In this document: one piece after another, positions 33,542-43,453 of the stretch
Numbering within the stretch: the stretch's first letter is position 1
Layout of the letters: every line of letters starts with the position of its first letter
DNA from: Paenibacillus faecis
Lineage (GTDB): Bacteria; Bacillota; Bacilli; Paenibacillales; Paenibacillaceae
Length of the DNA stretch: 64,000 bases
Direction of reading: 5' to 3'
NCBI RefSeq assembly: GCF_008084145.1
Contig: NZ_VSDO01000007.1
Location: 1 to 64,000, forward strand
The notes under the pieces: model-generated
Database searches by the model: none
The model's input: only the letters and a program-made list of their open reading frames with translations
What the model was told of the DNA's origin: nothing
Position numbers and translations under genes: made by a program

Positions 33542-36500
33542 TTGTTGGACGTCAACAACTTCGAGTATATGAAAATCGGGCTCGCTTCCCCAGATAAAAT
33601 TCGTTCTTGGTCCCGCGGAGAAGTGAAGAAACCGGAAACGATCAACTACCGTACGCTGAAACCGGAAAAGGAAGGGCTGTTTTGCGAGAAAATCTTCGGT
33701 CCGACCAAAGACTGGGAATGTCATTGCGGTAAATATAAACGCGTTCGTTACAAAGGCGTTGTCTGCGACCGCTGCGGCGTCGAAGTAACGAGAGCCAAAG
33801 TGCGCCGCGAACGGATGGGACATATCGAGCTGGCCGCGCCGGTTTCCCACATTTGGTATTTCAAAGGGATTCCGAGCCGGATGGGCCTGGCGCTCGACAT
33901 GTCGCCGCGTTCGCTGGAAGAGATTATTTATTTTGCATCTTATGTAGTTACGGATCCGGGAGAAACCCCGCTGGAGAAAAAGCAGCTTCTGTCCGAGAAG
34001 GAATACCGCAGCTACCGCGAGAAGTACGGCTATGGGTTCCAGGCCGGGATGGGCGCCGAAGCGGTGAAGAAGCTGCTTCAGGACCTCGACATCGACAAAG
34101 AGCTGGAATTCTTGAAGGAAGAGCTGCGCACGGCCCAAGGCCAACGCCGTAACCGTGCGATCAAGCGCCTGGAAGTCATCGAGGCGTTCAAGAGCTCCGG
34201 CAACGAACCGGAATGGATGATTCTCGACGTGCTCCCGGTTATTCCGCCAGAGCTTCGTCCGATGGTACAGCTGGACGGCGGCCGTTTTGCGACGTCCGAT
34301 TTGAACGACTTGTACCGCCGCGTCATCAACCGGAACAACCGTCTGAAACGCCTACTCGATCTGGGCGCGCCGGACATCATCGTACAAAACGAAAAACGGA
34401 TGCTTCAGGAAGCCGTTGACGCCCTGATCGACAACGGCCGCCGCGGACGTCCGGTTACCGGGCCGGGGAACCGCCCGTTGAAATCGCTCAGCCACATGCT
34501 GAAGGGGAAACAAGGCCGCTTCCGGCAAAACCTGCTCGGGAAACGGGTCGACTATTCCGGTCGTTCCGTAATCGTCGTAGGCCCATACCTCAAGATGTAC
34601 CAATGCGGCTTGCCGAAGGAAATGGCGCTTGAACTGTTCAAGCCGTTTGTGATGAAGGAGCTCGTAAACAAAGGTCTGGCTCACAACATCAAGAGCGCGA
34701 AGCGGAAAGTGGAGCGCGTTAGCCCGGAAGTATGGGATGTCCTTGAAGAAGTCATTAAGGAACACCCGGTTCTGCTGAACCGTGCCCCTACGCTCCACAG
34801 ACTGGGGATCCAGGCGTTCGAGCCGATCCTCGTGGAAGGCCGCGCAATCCGGCTTCACCCGCTCGTATGTACGGCTTACAACGCCGACTTTGACGGTGAC
34901 CAAATGGCCGTGCACGTACCGTTGTCCGCGGAAGCTCAAGCCGAAGCCCGCATCCTGATGCTGGCGTCCGGAAACATCCTGAACCCGAAAGACGGCAAGC
35001 CGGTCGTTACGCCTTCGCAGGATATGGTCCTCGGATCCTATTACCTGACGATGGACAACAAGGAAGCCAAAGGTTCCGGCATGATTCTCGGTTCGGTCAA
35101 CGAGGCTTACTCCGCTTATCAACGCGGTACGGCCGCATTGCATGCCCGCGTGGCGATTCCGGTCAAAGCGCTCGGCAAGACCAGTTTTACAGAGAAACAG
35201 CAAGATGCTCTGCTTATCACGACGGTAGGGAAGATCATCTTCAACGATATTTTTCCGGCAAGCTTCCCGTACATCAATGAGCCTTCCAGAGCAAACCTGT
35301 TCCAAGGCACACCGGAAGATTATTTCATCTATGAAAAAGGCGCCGATATCACCGAGCGGATCCTTGGGGCAAAACAAGCGGGCGGCGTAGGTAAAGAGTA
35401 TCTCGGCGAGATCATCGGCCGTTGCTTTGAGATTTACCATACGACGGAAACCTCGATTATTCTTGACCGGATCAAGCAAACTGGGTTTACCTACTCGACC
35501 CGCGCGGGCGTAAGTATCGCCGTATCCGACGTTATCGTTCCGGATGAGAAGCAGGCGATTCTGAAGGAATCCGACGATAAGGTACAAGTGATTACGACGC
35601 AATACCGCCGCGGTCTGATCACGAACGAAGAACGTTATGACCGCGTTATCGATATCTGGTCCAAAGCGAAGGATCAAATTACCGATGTTCTCATGAAATC
35701 GATGGACCGTTACAACTCCATCATGCTCATGGTGGATTCCAAGGCCCGGGGTAACAAATCGCAGATCACCCAGTTAGGCGGTATGCGGGGTCTGATGGCC
35801 AACCCGTCGGGTCGGATCATCGAACTCCCGATCAAATCGAACTTCCGCGAAGGCCTGACGGTCCTCGAGTACTTCCTTTCGACGCACGGTGCGCGGAAGG
35901 GTCTGGCGGATACCGCTCTCCGGACCGCCGACTCCGGTTACCTGACCCGTCGTCTGGTCGACGTGGCCCAGGACGTCATCGTCCGCGAGGAAGATTGCGG
36001 TACGGACAAAGGCTTCATGGTCGGCGTTATTCAGGACGGCAAAGAGGTCATCGAAGGCCTGTATGACCGGATTGAAGGACGTTACTCGTTTGAAACCGTC
36101 AAGCATCCGCAAACGGGGGAGATTATCGTTCACCGCAACGAATTGATCGATTCCGACAAGGCGCATGAAATCGTCAACGCCGGCGTCGAGAAGCTGCAGA
36201 TCCGTTCCGTGCTGAGCTGCCGCGCCCGCCATGGCGTATGTAAGAAATGCTACGGCCGCAACCTGGCGACTGGCAAGCACGTTGAAATCGGGGAAGCGGT
36301 CGGCATTATCGCCGCGCAATCGATCGGTGAACCGGGAACCCAGCTCACCATGCGTACGTTCCATACCGGGGGCGTTGCCGGCGACGATATCACCCAAGGT
36401 TTGCCGCGGATTCAGGAGCTCTTTGAAGCCCGGAACCCGAAAGGTCAAGCCACGATCAGTGAAATCGACGGCGTCATTAAGGAAATCCGCGAGGCCAAAG

Positions 36501-37156
36501 ACCGTCGGGAGATCGAGGTTCAAGGCGAAGCGGAAACGAAAGTGTACTCCGTTACCTACGGTTCCCGTCTGCGCGTAAGCGAAGGACAGGAAATCGAAGC
36601 GGGCGACGAGCTCACCGACGGTTCCATCGACCCGAAAGAAATTTTGCGCATCAAGGGGATCCGCGGCGTGCAGAACTATATCCTTCAGGAAGTTCAGCGC
36701 GTTTACCGGAACCAGGGCGTAGAAATCAACGACAAGCACATCGAAGTCATGGTAAGACAAATGCTGCGCAAGATCCGCATCGTCGATGCGGGAGATACGC
36801 CGCTCTTGCCGGGTTCGTTTGTGGACTTGCACGAATATGAAGTGGCGAACAAGGATGCGATTCTCTCCGGCAAAGAGCCGGCGGTAGCCAAACCGGTCCT
36901 GCTCGGGATCACCAAGGCATCGCTTGAAACGGATTCCTTCCTGTCCGCCGCATCCTTCCAGGAGACGACTCGCGTACTTACCGATGCCGCGATCAAGGGC
37001 AAAGTGGATAAACTCCTCGGCCTGAAAGAAAACGTCATTATCGGTAAATTGATCCCTGCCGGTACGGGCATGAACCGTTACCGCAGCGTTCAATTCGAAG
37101 AGCCGGAAGGCGAAGATACGGCGGAAGAAAGTCTGGAGCCTGTATCTGTAGAGTAG
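33542..37156 (+). CDS. rpoC: DNA-directed RNA polymerase subunit beta'
   Basis: The 1204-residue beta' subunit. The N-terminal zinc ribbon (CHCGKYKRVRYKGVVCDRCG) and the catalytic NADFDGDQM motif are intact, as is the trigger-loop and bridge-helix region GGVAGDDITQGLPR. I chose TTG 33542 (second residue L of LDVNNFEYM), with AAGGAGGG at 33527-33534; codons further upstream are not family-like. The 91-nt gap from rpoB holds no promoter, so both are co-transcribed. Confidence 0.97.
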   Translation: MLDVNNFEYMKIGLASPDKIRSWSRGEVKKPETINYRTLKPEKEGLFCEKIFGPTKDWECHCGKYKRVRYKGVVCDRCGVEVTRAKVRRERMGHIELAAPVSHIWYFKGIPSRMGLALDMSPRSLEEIIYFASYVVTDPGETPLEKKQLLSEKEYRSYREKYGYGFQAGMGAEAVKKLLQDLDIDKELEFLKEELRTAQGQRRNRAIKRLEVIEAFKSSGNEPEWMILDVLPVIPPELRPMVQLDGGRFATSDLNDLYRRVINRNNRLKRLLDLGAPDIIVQNEKRMLQEAVDALIDNGRRGRPVTGPGNRPLKSLSHMLKGKQGRFRQNLLGKRVDYSGRSVIVVGPYLKMYQCGLPKEMALELFKPFVMKELVNKGLAHNIKSAKRKVERVSPEVWDVLEEVIKEHPVLLNRAPTLHRLGIQAFEPILVEGRAIRLHPLVCTAYNADFDGDQMAVHVPLSAEAQAEARILMLASGNILNPKDGKPVVTPSQDMVLGSYYLTMDNKEAKGSGMILGSVNEAYSAYQRGTAALHARVAIPVKALGKTSFTEKQQDALLITTVGKIIFNDIFPASFPYINEPSRANLFQGTPEDYFIYEKGADITERILGAKQAGGVGKEYLGEIIGRCFEIYHTTETSIILDRIKQTGFTYSTRAGVSIAVSDVIVPDEKQAILKESDDKVQVITTQYRRGLITNEERYDRVIDIWSKAKDQITDVLMKSMDRYNSIMLMVDSKARGNKSQITQLGGMRGLMANPSGRIIELPIKSNFREGLTVLEYFLSTHGARKGLADTALRTADSGYLTRRLVDVAQDVIVREEDCGTDKGFMVGVIQDGKEVIEGLYDRIEGRYSFETVKHPQTGEIIVHRNELIDSDKAHEIVNAGVEKLQIRSVLSCRARHGVCKKCYGRNLATGKHVEIGEAVGIIAAQSIGEPGTQLTMRTFHTGGVAGDDITQGLPRIQELFEARNPKGQATISEIDGVIKEIREAKDRREIEVQGEAETKVYSVTYGSRLRVSEGQEIEAGDELTDGSIDPKEILRIKGIRGVQNYILQEVQRVYRNQGVEINDKHIEVMVRQMLRKIRIVDAGDTPLLPGSFVDLHEYEVANKDAILSGKEPAVAKPVLLGITKASLETDSFLSAASFQETTRVLTDAAIKGKVDKLLGLKENVIIGKLIPAGTGMNRYRSVQFEEPEGEDTAEESLEPVSVE

Positions 37157-37196
37157 TGAGGTTTCGGCAGCAGCGGCTGTGCTACGGGGAATCCCG

Positions 37197-37227
37197 CTAG
37201 CAGCGGATCGCTGCTGCTCTCTTTTTA
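37197..37227 (+). terminator. terminator of rpoB-rpoC
   Basis: AGCAGCG-GAT-CGCTGCT (37199-37215) followed by GCTCTCTTTTT. A longer alternative stem uses an upstream GCAGCAGCG at 37167-37175. The tail is moderately T rich. Confidence 0.75.
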
Positions 37228-37289
37228 CTGTCCAGCATGAACTGAATCGGCCGCTCAAAAATTTTATTTTCCGCTTCAAAAACAATGGC

Positions 37290-37318
37290 TTGACATCGTC
37301 TATCCGGGATGCTAATAT
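37290..37318 (+). promoter_or_regulatory. SigA promoter of rplGB-rpsL-rpsG-fusA-tuf
   Basis: A perfect TTGACA at 37290-37295 and TAATAT at 37313-37318, 17-nt spacer, about 50 nt before the first gene. Confidence 0.85.
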
Positions 37319-37367
37319 ATCAAAGTGCGTGAGTACGGATATCCCTGTTTCTTTGGAGGACGTAGAT

Positions 37368-37619
37368 ATGTCTAATGATAAAGGTTTACAGGACGCTCAT
37401 GTCAAAATCGGCACCAAGCAAACCATGCGAATGGTGGAATTGGGACGAGCCGACGAGGTTTATGTAGCTGAAGATGCAGATCCGCGCCTTACCTCGAAGA
37501 TCATTGCCCTATGCAACCAACGCTCCGTTAAGGTGACGATGGTGGATACGATGGTTAATCTCGGCAAAGCTTGCGGGATTGATGTCGGAGCGGCAATGGC
37601 TGCGATCGTAAGACAATAG
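37368..37619 (+). CDS. rplGB: L7Ae-family ribosomal protein (YbxF)
   Basis: An 83-residue L7Ae/L30e-type protein. Bacillus YbxF binds RNA kink-turns. Conserved features are the GTKQTMRMVELGRADEVYVAEDAD segment and a C-terminal hydrophobic helix. I chose ATG 37368 with GGAGG at 37355-37359. Its place before rpsL is conserved in Bacillales. Confidence 0.92.
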   Translation: MSNDKGLQDAHVKIGTKQTMRMVELGRADEVYVAEDADPRLTSKIIALCNQRSVKVTMVDTMVNLGKACGIDVGAAMAAIVRQ

Positions 37620-37757
37620 TTGATAGGAATGTTTTTGTTGAAGGGAAGCTTTCGGCAAAAACTTTTCATTTGTTCTTTTATGAACCGCCTGGGTCTGTGG
37701 GCTTAAAAAGGGTTTGTAAGAAGCTTGTAAAATTTGAGGAAGGGGGTGGCAACTAAC

Positions 37758-38180
37758 ATGCCAACAATTAACCAACTCGTCCGTAAAGGACGTCAAGACA
37801 AAGTGTACAAATCGAAATCGCCAGCATTGCAAAGAGGTTTCAACGCCCTGAAGCGTGAAGCGACGGATTTGAGCTCTCCGCAAAAACGCGGTGTCTGCAC
37901 TCGTGTAGGTACTATGACTCCTAAGAAACCGAACTCCGCACTTCGTAAATATGCCCGTGTTCGCTTGACGAACCGCGTAGAGGTGACGGCTTACATTCCT
38001 GGGATCGGTCACAACCTGCAAGAGCACAGTGTGGTGTTGATTCGCGGCGGCCGGGTTAAGGACCTTCCGGGTGTACGTTATCATATCGTACGCGGAGCCT
38101 TGGACACAGCTGGTGTGAACAACCGCATGCAAGCTCGTTCGAAATACGGCGCTAAGCGTCCAAAAGCAAAAAAATCCTAA
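37758..38180 (+). CDS. rpsL: 30S ribosomal protein S12
   Basis: S12 of 140 residues, which controls decoding accuracy. The loop TPKKPNSALRK keeps both lysines that mutate in streptomycin resistance, and GGRVKDLPG is also wild type. I chose ATG 37758 (MPTINQLVRKG) with GGGGGTGG upstream. Confidence 0.97.
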   Translation: MPTINQLVRKGRQDKVYKSKSPALQRGFNALKREATDLSSPQKRGVCTRVGTMTPKKPNSALRKYARVRLTNRVEVTAYIPGIGHNLQEHSVVLIRGGRVKDLPGVRYHIVRGALDTAGVNNRMQARSKYGAKRPKAKKS

Positions 38181-38242
38181 GTTGACCGCAAGGTGACTTA
38201 TTGAACCACTAGGTTTGGATTAATACTGAAAGGGGGATAACT

Positions 38243-38713
38243 ATGCCACGCAAAGGTCCAGTTACAAAGAGAGACGTGTTGCCAGATCCGGTGTATAACA
38301 GCAAACTCGTTACTCGTCTGATCAACCGCATCATGCTCGACGGTAAACGCGGCGTTGCTCAAAGCATTCTGTACAACGCGTTCAACATCATCCAAGAACG
38401 TACGGGGAATGACCCGATGGAAGTGTTCGAAGCGGCGCTGAAGAACATCATGCCTGTATTGGAAGTTAAGGCTCGCCGTGTCGGTGGTGCCAACTACCAA
38501 GTGCCTATCGAAGTTAAACCGGAAAGACGTACATCCTTGGGATTACGTTGGCTCGTAAACTACTCCCGCAACCGCGGCGAGAAGACGATGGAAGAACGTT
38601 TGGCTGCGGAGATCATCGACGCATCGAACAACACAGGCGCTTCCGTGAAGAAACGCGAAGATACGCACAAAATGGCCGAAGCGAACAAAGCGTTCGCACA
38701 CTACCGCTGGTAG
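38243..38713 (+). CDS. rpsG: 30S ribosomal protein S7
   Basis: S7 of 156 residues, initiator of 30S head assembly. The start MPRKGPVTKRDVLPDP and LALRWLV-like segment (LGLRWLVNYSRNRGEKTM) are typical. AAAGGGGG precedes ATG 38243. Second gene of the str operon. Confidence 0.97.
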   Translation: MPRKGPVTKRDVLPDPVYNSKLVTRLINRIMLDGKRGVAQSILYNAFNIIQERTGNDPMEVFEAALKNIMPVLEVKARRVGGANYQVPIEVKPERRTSLGLRWLVNYSRNRGEKTMEERLAAEIIDASNNTGASVKKREDTHKMAEANKAFAHYRW

Positions 38714-38760
38714 GATCCGGTTTATTCTAATAAACTTCTATTTTGAAGGGAGACAGATTC

Positions 38761-40839
38761 ATGGCAAGAGAGTTCTCCTTGAAAAATACACGTAATATCG
38801 GGATCATGGCGCATATTGACGCCGGTAAAACGACCACGACGGAACGTATCTTGTTCTACACAGGCCGTACGCACAAAATCGGGGAAGTTCACGAAGGTGC
38901 TGCTACGATGGACTGGATGGAACAGGAGCAAGAGCGCGGTATCACGATTACGTCCGCTGCTACGACCGCTCAATGGAAGGGCCACCGCGTTAATATCATC
39001 GATACCCCGGGGCACGTTGACTTCACCGTTGAAGTTGAACGCTCCCTGCGTGTATTGGACGGGGCAGTAGGCGTTTTCAGTGCGAAAGAAGGCGTTGAGC
39101 CACAATCTGAAACCGTTTGGAGACAGGCTGACCGTTACGGCGTTCCTCGGATCGCTTATGTTAACAAAATGGATATCATCGGTGCGGACTACCTGAACGT
39201 TGTCAATGACATGCGCGATCGTCTGCAAGCGAACGCAGTTGCCATCCAACTGCCGATCGGTGCGGAAAGTGATTTTGTCGGCATTATCGACATCATCGCC
39301 CAAAAAGCGTACATGTACAAAGACGACTTGGGTCAAAACATCGAAGAAGCCGAAATTCCAGCCGATTTGGCTGATAAGGTTGAAGAACTGCGTGCTGAAC
39401 TGATTGAGAAGGTTGCCGAGCTGGACGAAGATTTGACGATGAAATACCTCGAGGGCGAGGAAATCACCGTTGAAGAACTGAAAGCCGCACTGCGCAAAGG
39501 CGTTTGCGAAGTTAAGATCTTCCCTGTCGTTTGCGGTTCCTCTTACCGTAACAAAGGGATTCAGCTGATGCTGGATGCCGTCATCGATTACCTGCCTGCG
39601 CCGGTCGACGTACCTTCCATCCAAGGTCACTTGGAAGACGGTACCGAAGTGGAACGCCACTCTTCCGACGAAGAGCCGTTCGCAGCGCTTGCATTTAAAA
39701 TCATGACGGACCCTTATGTTGGTAAACTGACGTTCTTCCGCGTATACTCCGGTATTTTGCAATCCGGTTCTTACGTATTGAACGCAACGAAAGGCAAACG
39801 CGAACGGATCGGCCGTATCCTGCAAATGCACGCCAACAGCCGTCAAGAAATCACTGAAGTTTACTCCGGTGATATCGCGGCAGCCGTCGGTTTGAAAGAT
39901 ACGGGCACAGGTGATACACTGTGTGATGAGAAGGCACCGGTTATTCTTGAATCGATGAACTTCCCTGAACCGGTTATCGAAATCGCGGTTGAGCCTAAAA
40001 CCAAAGCCGACCAAGATAAGATGAGTGTCGCTCTCGGTAAATTGACCGAGGAAGACCCGACGCTTCGTGCTTCGACTAATGAAGAGACTGGCCAAACGAT
40101 CCTTGCGGGTATGGGTGAGCTTCACCTCGATATCATCATCGACCGGATGCGCCGTGAATTCAAGGTTGAGACGAATGTTGGTAAACCTCAAGTTGCTTAT
40201 CGCGAAACATTCAAGGCGCCTGCTCGCGTTGAAGGTAAATTCGTTCGTCAGTCCGGTGGTCGTGGTCAATACGGTCACGTCTGGGTTGAGTTCGAACCTT
40301 TGGAACCGGGTAGCGGCAACCAGTTCGAAAGCAAGATCGTCGGCGGTTCCGTACCGAGAGAATACATTGCTCCAGCTCAGCAAGGTATTGAAGAAGCCAT
40401 GAAAAATGGTGTCCTTGCAGGCTTCCCATTGGTAGACGTTAAGGCGACCATCGTCGACGGTTCCTACCATGATGTTGACTCCAGTGAAATGGCGTTTAAG
40501 ATCGCTGGTTCCATGGCCCTTAAAGCGGCTAAGGAAAAATGTCAACCGGTTCTGCTTGAGCCGATCATGAAAGTCGAAGTAACGGTTCCTGAAGAGTACA
40601 TGGGCGACGTTATGGGTATGCTGAACTCCCGCCGTGGACGGATCGAAGGTATGGATTCCCGTGGCGGAGCGCAAATTATCCGTGCAAAAGTGCCTCTCTC
40701 CGAAATGTTCGGTTACTCGACAACCCTTCGTTCCGGTACGCAAGGACGCGGCGTGTTCTCGATGGAAATCTCTCACTATGAAGAAGTTCCAAGAACGATC
40801 GCTGAAGAAATCGTGTCCAAACATAAGGGCGGAGAGTAA
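38761..40839 (+). CDS. fusA: elongation factor G
   Basis: EF-G of 692 residues catalyses translocation. G1 is AHIDAGKTTTTERI, with DTPGHVDFT and NKMD forming G3 and G4. All five domains appear present by length and motifs. I chose ATG 38761; the ATG at 38743 lies before the ribosome binding site (GGGAG). Confidence 0.97.
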   Translation: MAREFSLKNTRNIGIMAHIDAGKTTTTERILFYTGRTHKIGEVHEGAATMDWMEQEQERGITITSAATTAQWKGHRVNIIDTPGHVDFTVEVERSLRVLDGAVGVFSAKEGVEPQSETVWRQADRYGVPRIAYVNKMDIIGADYLNVVNDMRDRLQANAVAIQLPIGAESDFVGIIDIIAQKAYMYKDDLGQNIEEAEIPADLADKVEELRAELIEKVAELDEDLTMKYLEGEEITVEELKAALRKGVCEVKIFPVVCGSSYRNKGIQLMLDAVIDYLPAPVDVPSIQGHLEDGTEVERHSSDEEPFAALAFKIMTDPYVGKLTFFRVYSGILQSGSYVLNATKGKRERIGRILQMHANSRQEITEVYSGDIAAAVGLKDTGTGDTLCDEKAPVILESMNFPEPVIEIAVEPKTKADQDKMSVALGKLTEEDPTLRASTNEETGQTILAGMGELHLDIIIDRMRREFKVETNVGKPQVAYRETFKAPARVEGKFVRQSGGRGQYGHVWVEFEPLEPGSGNQFESKIVGGSVPREYIAPAQQGIEEAMKNGVLAGFPLVDVKATIVDGSYHDVDSSEMAFKIAGSMALKAAKEKCQPVLLEPIMKVEVTVPEEYMGDVMGMLNSRRGRIEGMDSRGGAQIIRAKVPLSEMFGYSTTLRSGTQGRGVFSMEISHYEEVPRTIAEEIVSKHKGGE

Positions 40840-40941
40840 ATTCAGTATCTGCTAGCCGGGGTCTCCTGCAGCCCGTAAGGGGGAAGGATTCCCTGGTTAG
40901 TCCAACATAACAATCCATATTTTAAGGAGGAAATGTTTAAA

Positions 40942-42132
40942 ATGGCAAAGGCTAAATACGAACGTACAAAACCGCACGTTAACATCGGTACAATCGGTCA
41001 CGTTGACCATGGTAAAACAACTCTGACTGCAGCCATCACGACTGTATTGTCCAAAACATATGGCGGTGCTGCCGTAGCATTCGACCAAATCGACAAAGCA
41101 CCAGAAGAGCGCGAGCGCGGTATCACGATCTCGACGGCACACGTTGAGTATGAAACAAACAACCGTCACTATGCACACGTTGACTGCCCAGGGCACGCCG
41201 ACTATGTTAAAAACATGATCACCGGCGCGGCTCAAATGGACGGCGCAATCCTGGTTGTATCCGCAGCTGACGGCCCAATGCCGCAAACTCGCGAACACAT
41301 CCTGTTGTCCCGTAACGTAGGCGTACCTTACATCGTTGTATTCTTGAACAAATGCGACATGGTTGAAGACGAAGAGCTCATCGAATTGGTTGAAATGGAA
41401 GTGCGTGACCTGCTCAACGAATATGAGTTCCCAGGCGACGACACTCCGATCATTCGCGGTTCCGCTCGTGAAGCCCTCAACAACCCTGACGGCGACTGGG
41501 CTAAGAAAATCGTTGAAATGTTCGAAATCATCGACGAGTACATTCCGCTTCCAGAGCGTCCAGTGGACAAACCGTTCCTGATGCCTGTCGAGGACGTGTT
41601 CTCGATCACAGGTCGTGGTACGGTTGCTACAGGCCGTGTAGAACGCGGTACTGTTAAAGTCGGCGACGAGATCGAAATCGTGGGTATCCGCGAAGAAACT
41701 AAGAAATCCGTTGTTACGGGCGTTGAAATGTTCCGTAAATTGCTGGATTCCGCTGAAGCGGGCGACAACATCGGTGCATTGCTCCGTGGTGTAGACCGTA
41801 AAGAAATCGAGCGCGGTCAAGTATTGGCTAAGCCAGCTTCCGTTAATCCGCATACTGAGTTCTCCGCTCAAGTATACGTATTGACTAAAGAAGAAGGTGG
41901 ACGTCATAAGCCTTTCTTCTCCGGCTACCGTCCTCAATTCTATTTCCGTACAACTGACGTAACAGGTATCATCAACCTGCCAGAAGGTACTGAAATGGTT
42001 ATGCCTGGCGACAACATCGAAGTTACTGTACAACTGATCAGCCCAATCGCGATCGAAGAAGGAACTCGCTTCTCCATCCGTGAAGGCGGCCGTACCGTTG
42101 GTTCCGGCGCAGTTGTTACCATCAGCAAATAA
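40942..42132 (+). CDS. tuf: elongation factor Tu
   Basis: EF-Tu of 396 residues delivers aminoacyl-tRNA. G1 is GHVDHGKTTL, followed by DCPGHADY and NKCD. I chose ATG 40942 (MAKAKYERTKPHV); AAGGAGG at 40924-40930 is upstream. Codon bias is extreme, as expected for the most abundant protein. A strong terminator follows. Confidence 0.98.
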   Translation: MAKAKYERTKPHVNIGTIGHVDHGKTTLTAAITTVLSKTYGGAAVAFDQIDKAPEERERGITISTAHVEYETNNRHYAHVDCPGHADYVKNMITGAAQMDGAILVVSAADGPMPQTREHILLSRNVGVPYIVVFLNKCDMVEDEELIELVEMEVRDLLNEYEFPGDDTPIIRGSAREALNNPDGDWAKKIVEMFEIIDEYIPLPERPVDKPFLMPVEDVFSITGRGTVATGRVERGTVKVGDEIEIVGIREETKKSVVTGVEMFRKLLDSAEAGDNIGALLRGVDRKEIERGQVLAKPASVNPHTEFSAQVYVLTKEEGGRHKPFFSGYRPQFYFRTTDVTGIINLPEGTEMVMPGDNIEVTVQLISPIAIEEGTRFSIREGGRTVGSGAVVTISK

Positions 42133-42151
42133 TAAAGCACTTGCTGCTTGG

Positions 42152-42180
42152 AGATCCGTCCTTTAGGGCGGATCTTTTTT
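42152..42180 (+). terminator. terminator of the str operon
   Basis: A 10-bp stem AGATCCGTCC / GGGCGGATCT with a TTTA loop (one G-U pair) and a run of T residues. Confidence 0.92.
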
Positions 42181-42285
42181 ATATGTGATATAGAGGGAAT
42201 GAGCATTCCTTGAAGTGACCCCACACCGTAAATCGACCTCCTTTTAAAGGAAAGAAAATTCAGAATAATTCTTTATAGTTTATGC

Positions 42286-42314
42286 TTGCAATGCGCCGGG
42301 CTTTTCTATATAAT
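42286..42314 (+). promoter_or_regulatory. SigA promoter of the S10 operon
   Basis: TTGCAA at 42286-42291 and a perfect TATAAT at 42309-42314 with a 17-nt spacer. A leader of about 135 nt follows before rpsJ; its GC-rich part around 42365-42395 may fold but I cannot assign a known regulator. Confidence 0.8.
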
Positions 42315-42451
42315 AATGAATGTTGTTCTGTGACGTTGCGATGATGTGAGAGGTTACTGACACACCCGGCCCCTTTGCCATGGGAGGGCGGTCAGAAAAT
42401 TTTCACGGAGTATGTCCGATACCAAATTGGGCGATAGAAGGAGGGACTAAA

Positions 42452-42760
42452 ATGGCAAAGCAAAAAATTCGTATTCGTTTGAAAGCTTACGACCACAGAA
42501 TTCTTGATCAATCCGCAGAGAAGATCGTTGAAACGGCAAAACGTTCGGGTGCCGGTGTTTCCGGGCCGATTCCGCTGCCGACTGAAAAACAAGTGATTAC
42601 TATTCTCCGTGCGGTACACAAGTACAAGGATTCCCGGGAACAATTCGAACAACGGACGCACAAACGTCTGATCGACATTGTGAACCCGACTCCACAAACT
42701 GTGGATGCCTTGATGCGCTTGGACCTGCCGTCCGGTGTAGATATCGAAATCAAATTGTAA
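42452..42760 (+). CDS. rpsJ: 30S ribosomal protein S10
   Basis: S10 (NusE) of 102 residues, also a NusB/NusG partner in transcription. I chose ATG 42452 (MAKQKIRIRLKAYDH), with GAAGGAGGG upstream. The in-frame ATG at 42380 would add 24 non-family residues. First gene of the long S10-spc-alpha cluster. Confidence 0.97.
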   Translation: MAKQKIRIRLKAYDHRILDQSAEKIVETAKRSGAGVSGPIPLPTEKQVITILRAVHKYKDSREQFEQRTHKRLIDIVNPTPQTVDALMRLDLPSGVDIEIKL

Positions 42761-42803
42761 TTCCAATTAAGCGTTGAAATAGGAAAGGAAAAGAGGTGTC
42801 AAC

Positions 42804-43427
42804 ATGAAAGGTATCTTAGGGAAAAAGCTTGGAATGACTCAAGTGTTTACTCCGGAAGGGAATGTTATTCCCGTAACGGTTATTGAGGCTAGCGGTAATG
42901 TTGTTTTGCAGAAGAAAGATCTGGAGAATGACGGTTATGAAGCGATTCAAATCGGTTACTCCGATAAAAAGGAATCCAGATCCAACAAGCCTGAAGCAGG
43001 TCATGCGAAAAAGGCAAACACAACGCCTAAGCGCTACGTTCGCGAAATTCGCGGTGTTGATCTGGCAGGATACGAAGTTGGCCAAGAGGTCAAAGTCGAT
43101 ATTTTTGCAGAGGGCGAATTTGTTGACGTAACTGGTATTTCGAAGGGTAAAGGGTTCCAAGGCGTTATCAAACGCTGGGGACAAAGCCGCGGCCCTATGG
43201 CTCACGGTTCCCGTTATCATCGTAGACCAGGTTCCATGGGTTCGATTCAAGCGAACCGCGTTCCTAAAGGCAAACGCCTTCCAGGGCACATGGGTAGCGA
43301 AACCGTTACGATCCAGAACCTTGAAGTGGTTCGCGTGGATGCTGAACGCAATGTTCTGCTCGTTAAAGGTTCGATCCCGGGTCCTAAAAACAGCTTTGTA
43401 AAAATCAAACAAACGGTGAAGAAATAA
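42804..43427 (+). CDS. rplC: 50S ribosomal protein L3
   Basis: L3 of 207 residues, an early assembly protein near the peptidyl transferase centre. The start MKGILGKKLGMTQVF and the loop RGPMAHGSRYHRRPGSMG are diagnostic. An AAGAGGTG ribosome binding site precedes ATG 42804. Confidence 0.97.
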   Translation: MKGILGKKLGMTQVFTPEGNVIPVTVIEASGNVVLQKKDLENDGYEAIQIGYSDKKESRSNKPEAGHAKKANTTPKRYVREIRGVDLAGYEVGQEVKVDIFAEGEFVDVTGISKGKGFQGVIKRWGQSRGPMAHGSRYHRRPGSMGSIQANRVPKGKRLPGHMGSETVTIQNLEVVRVDAERNVLLVKGSIPGPKNSFVKIKQTVKK

Positions 43428-43453
43428 TCGAACGAAGAAAGGAGGAACAACAA

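Noticed and set aside
42315..42451. A defined L4-type S10 leader
   Set aside because: The leader is GC-rich in part but I could not identify the hairpins known from E. coli, and that mechanism is not general in Bacillales.
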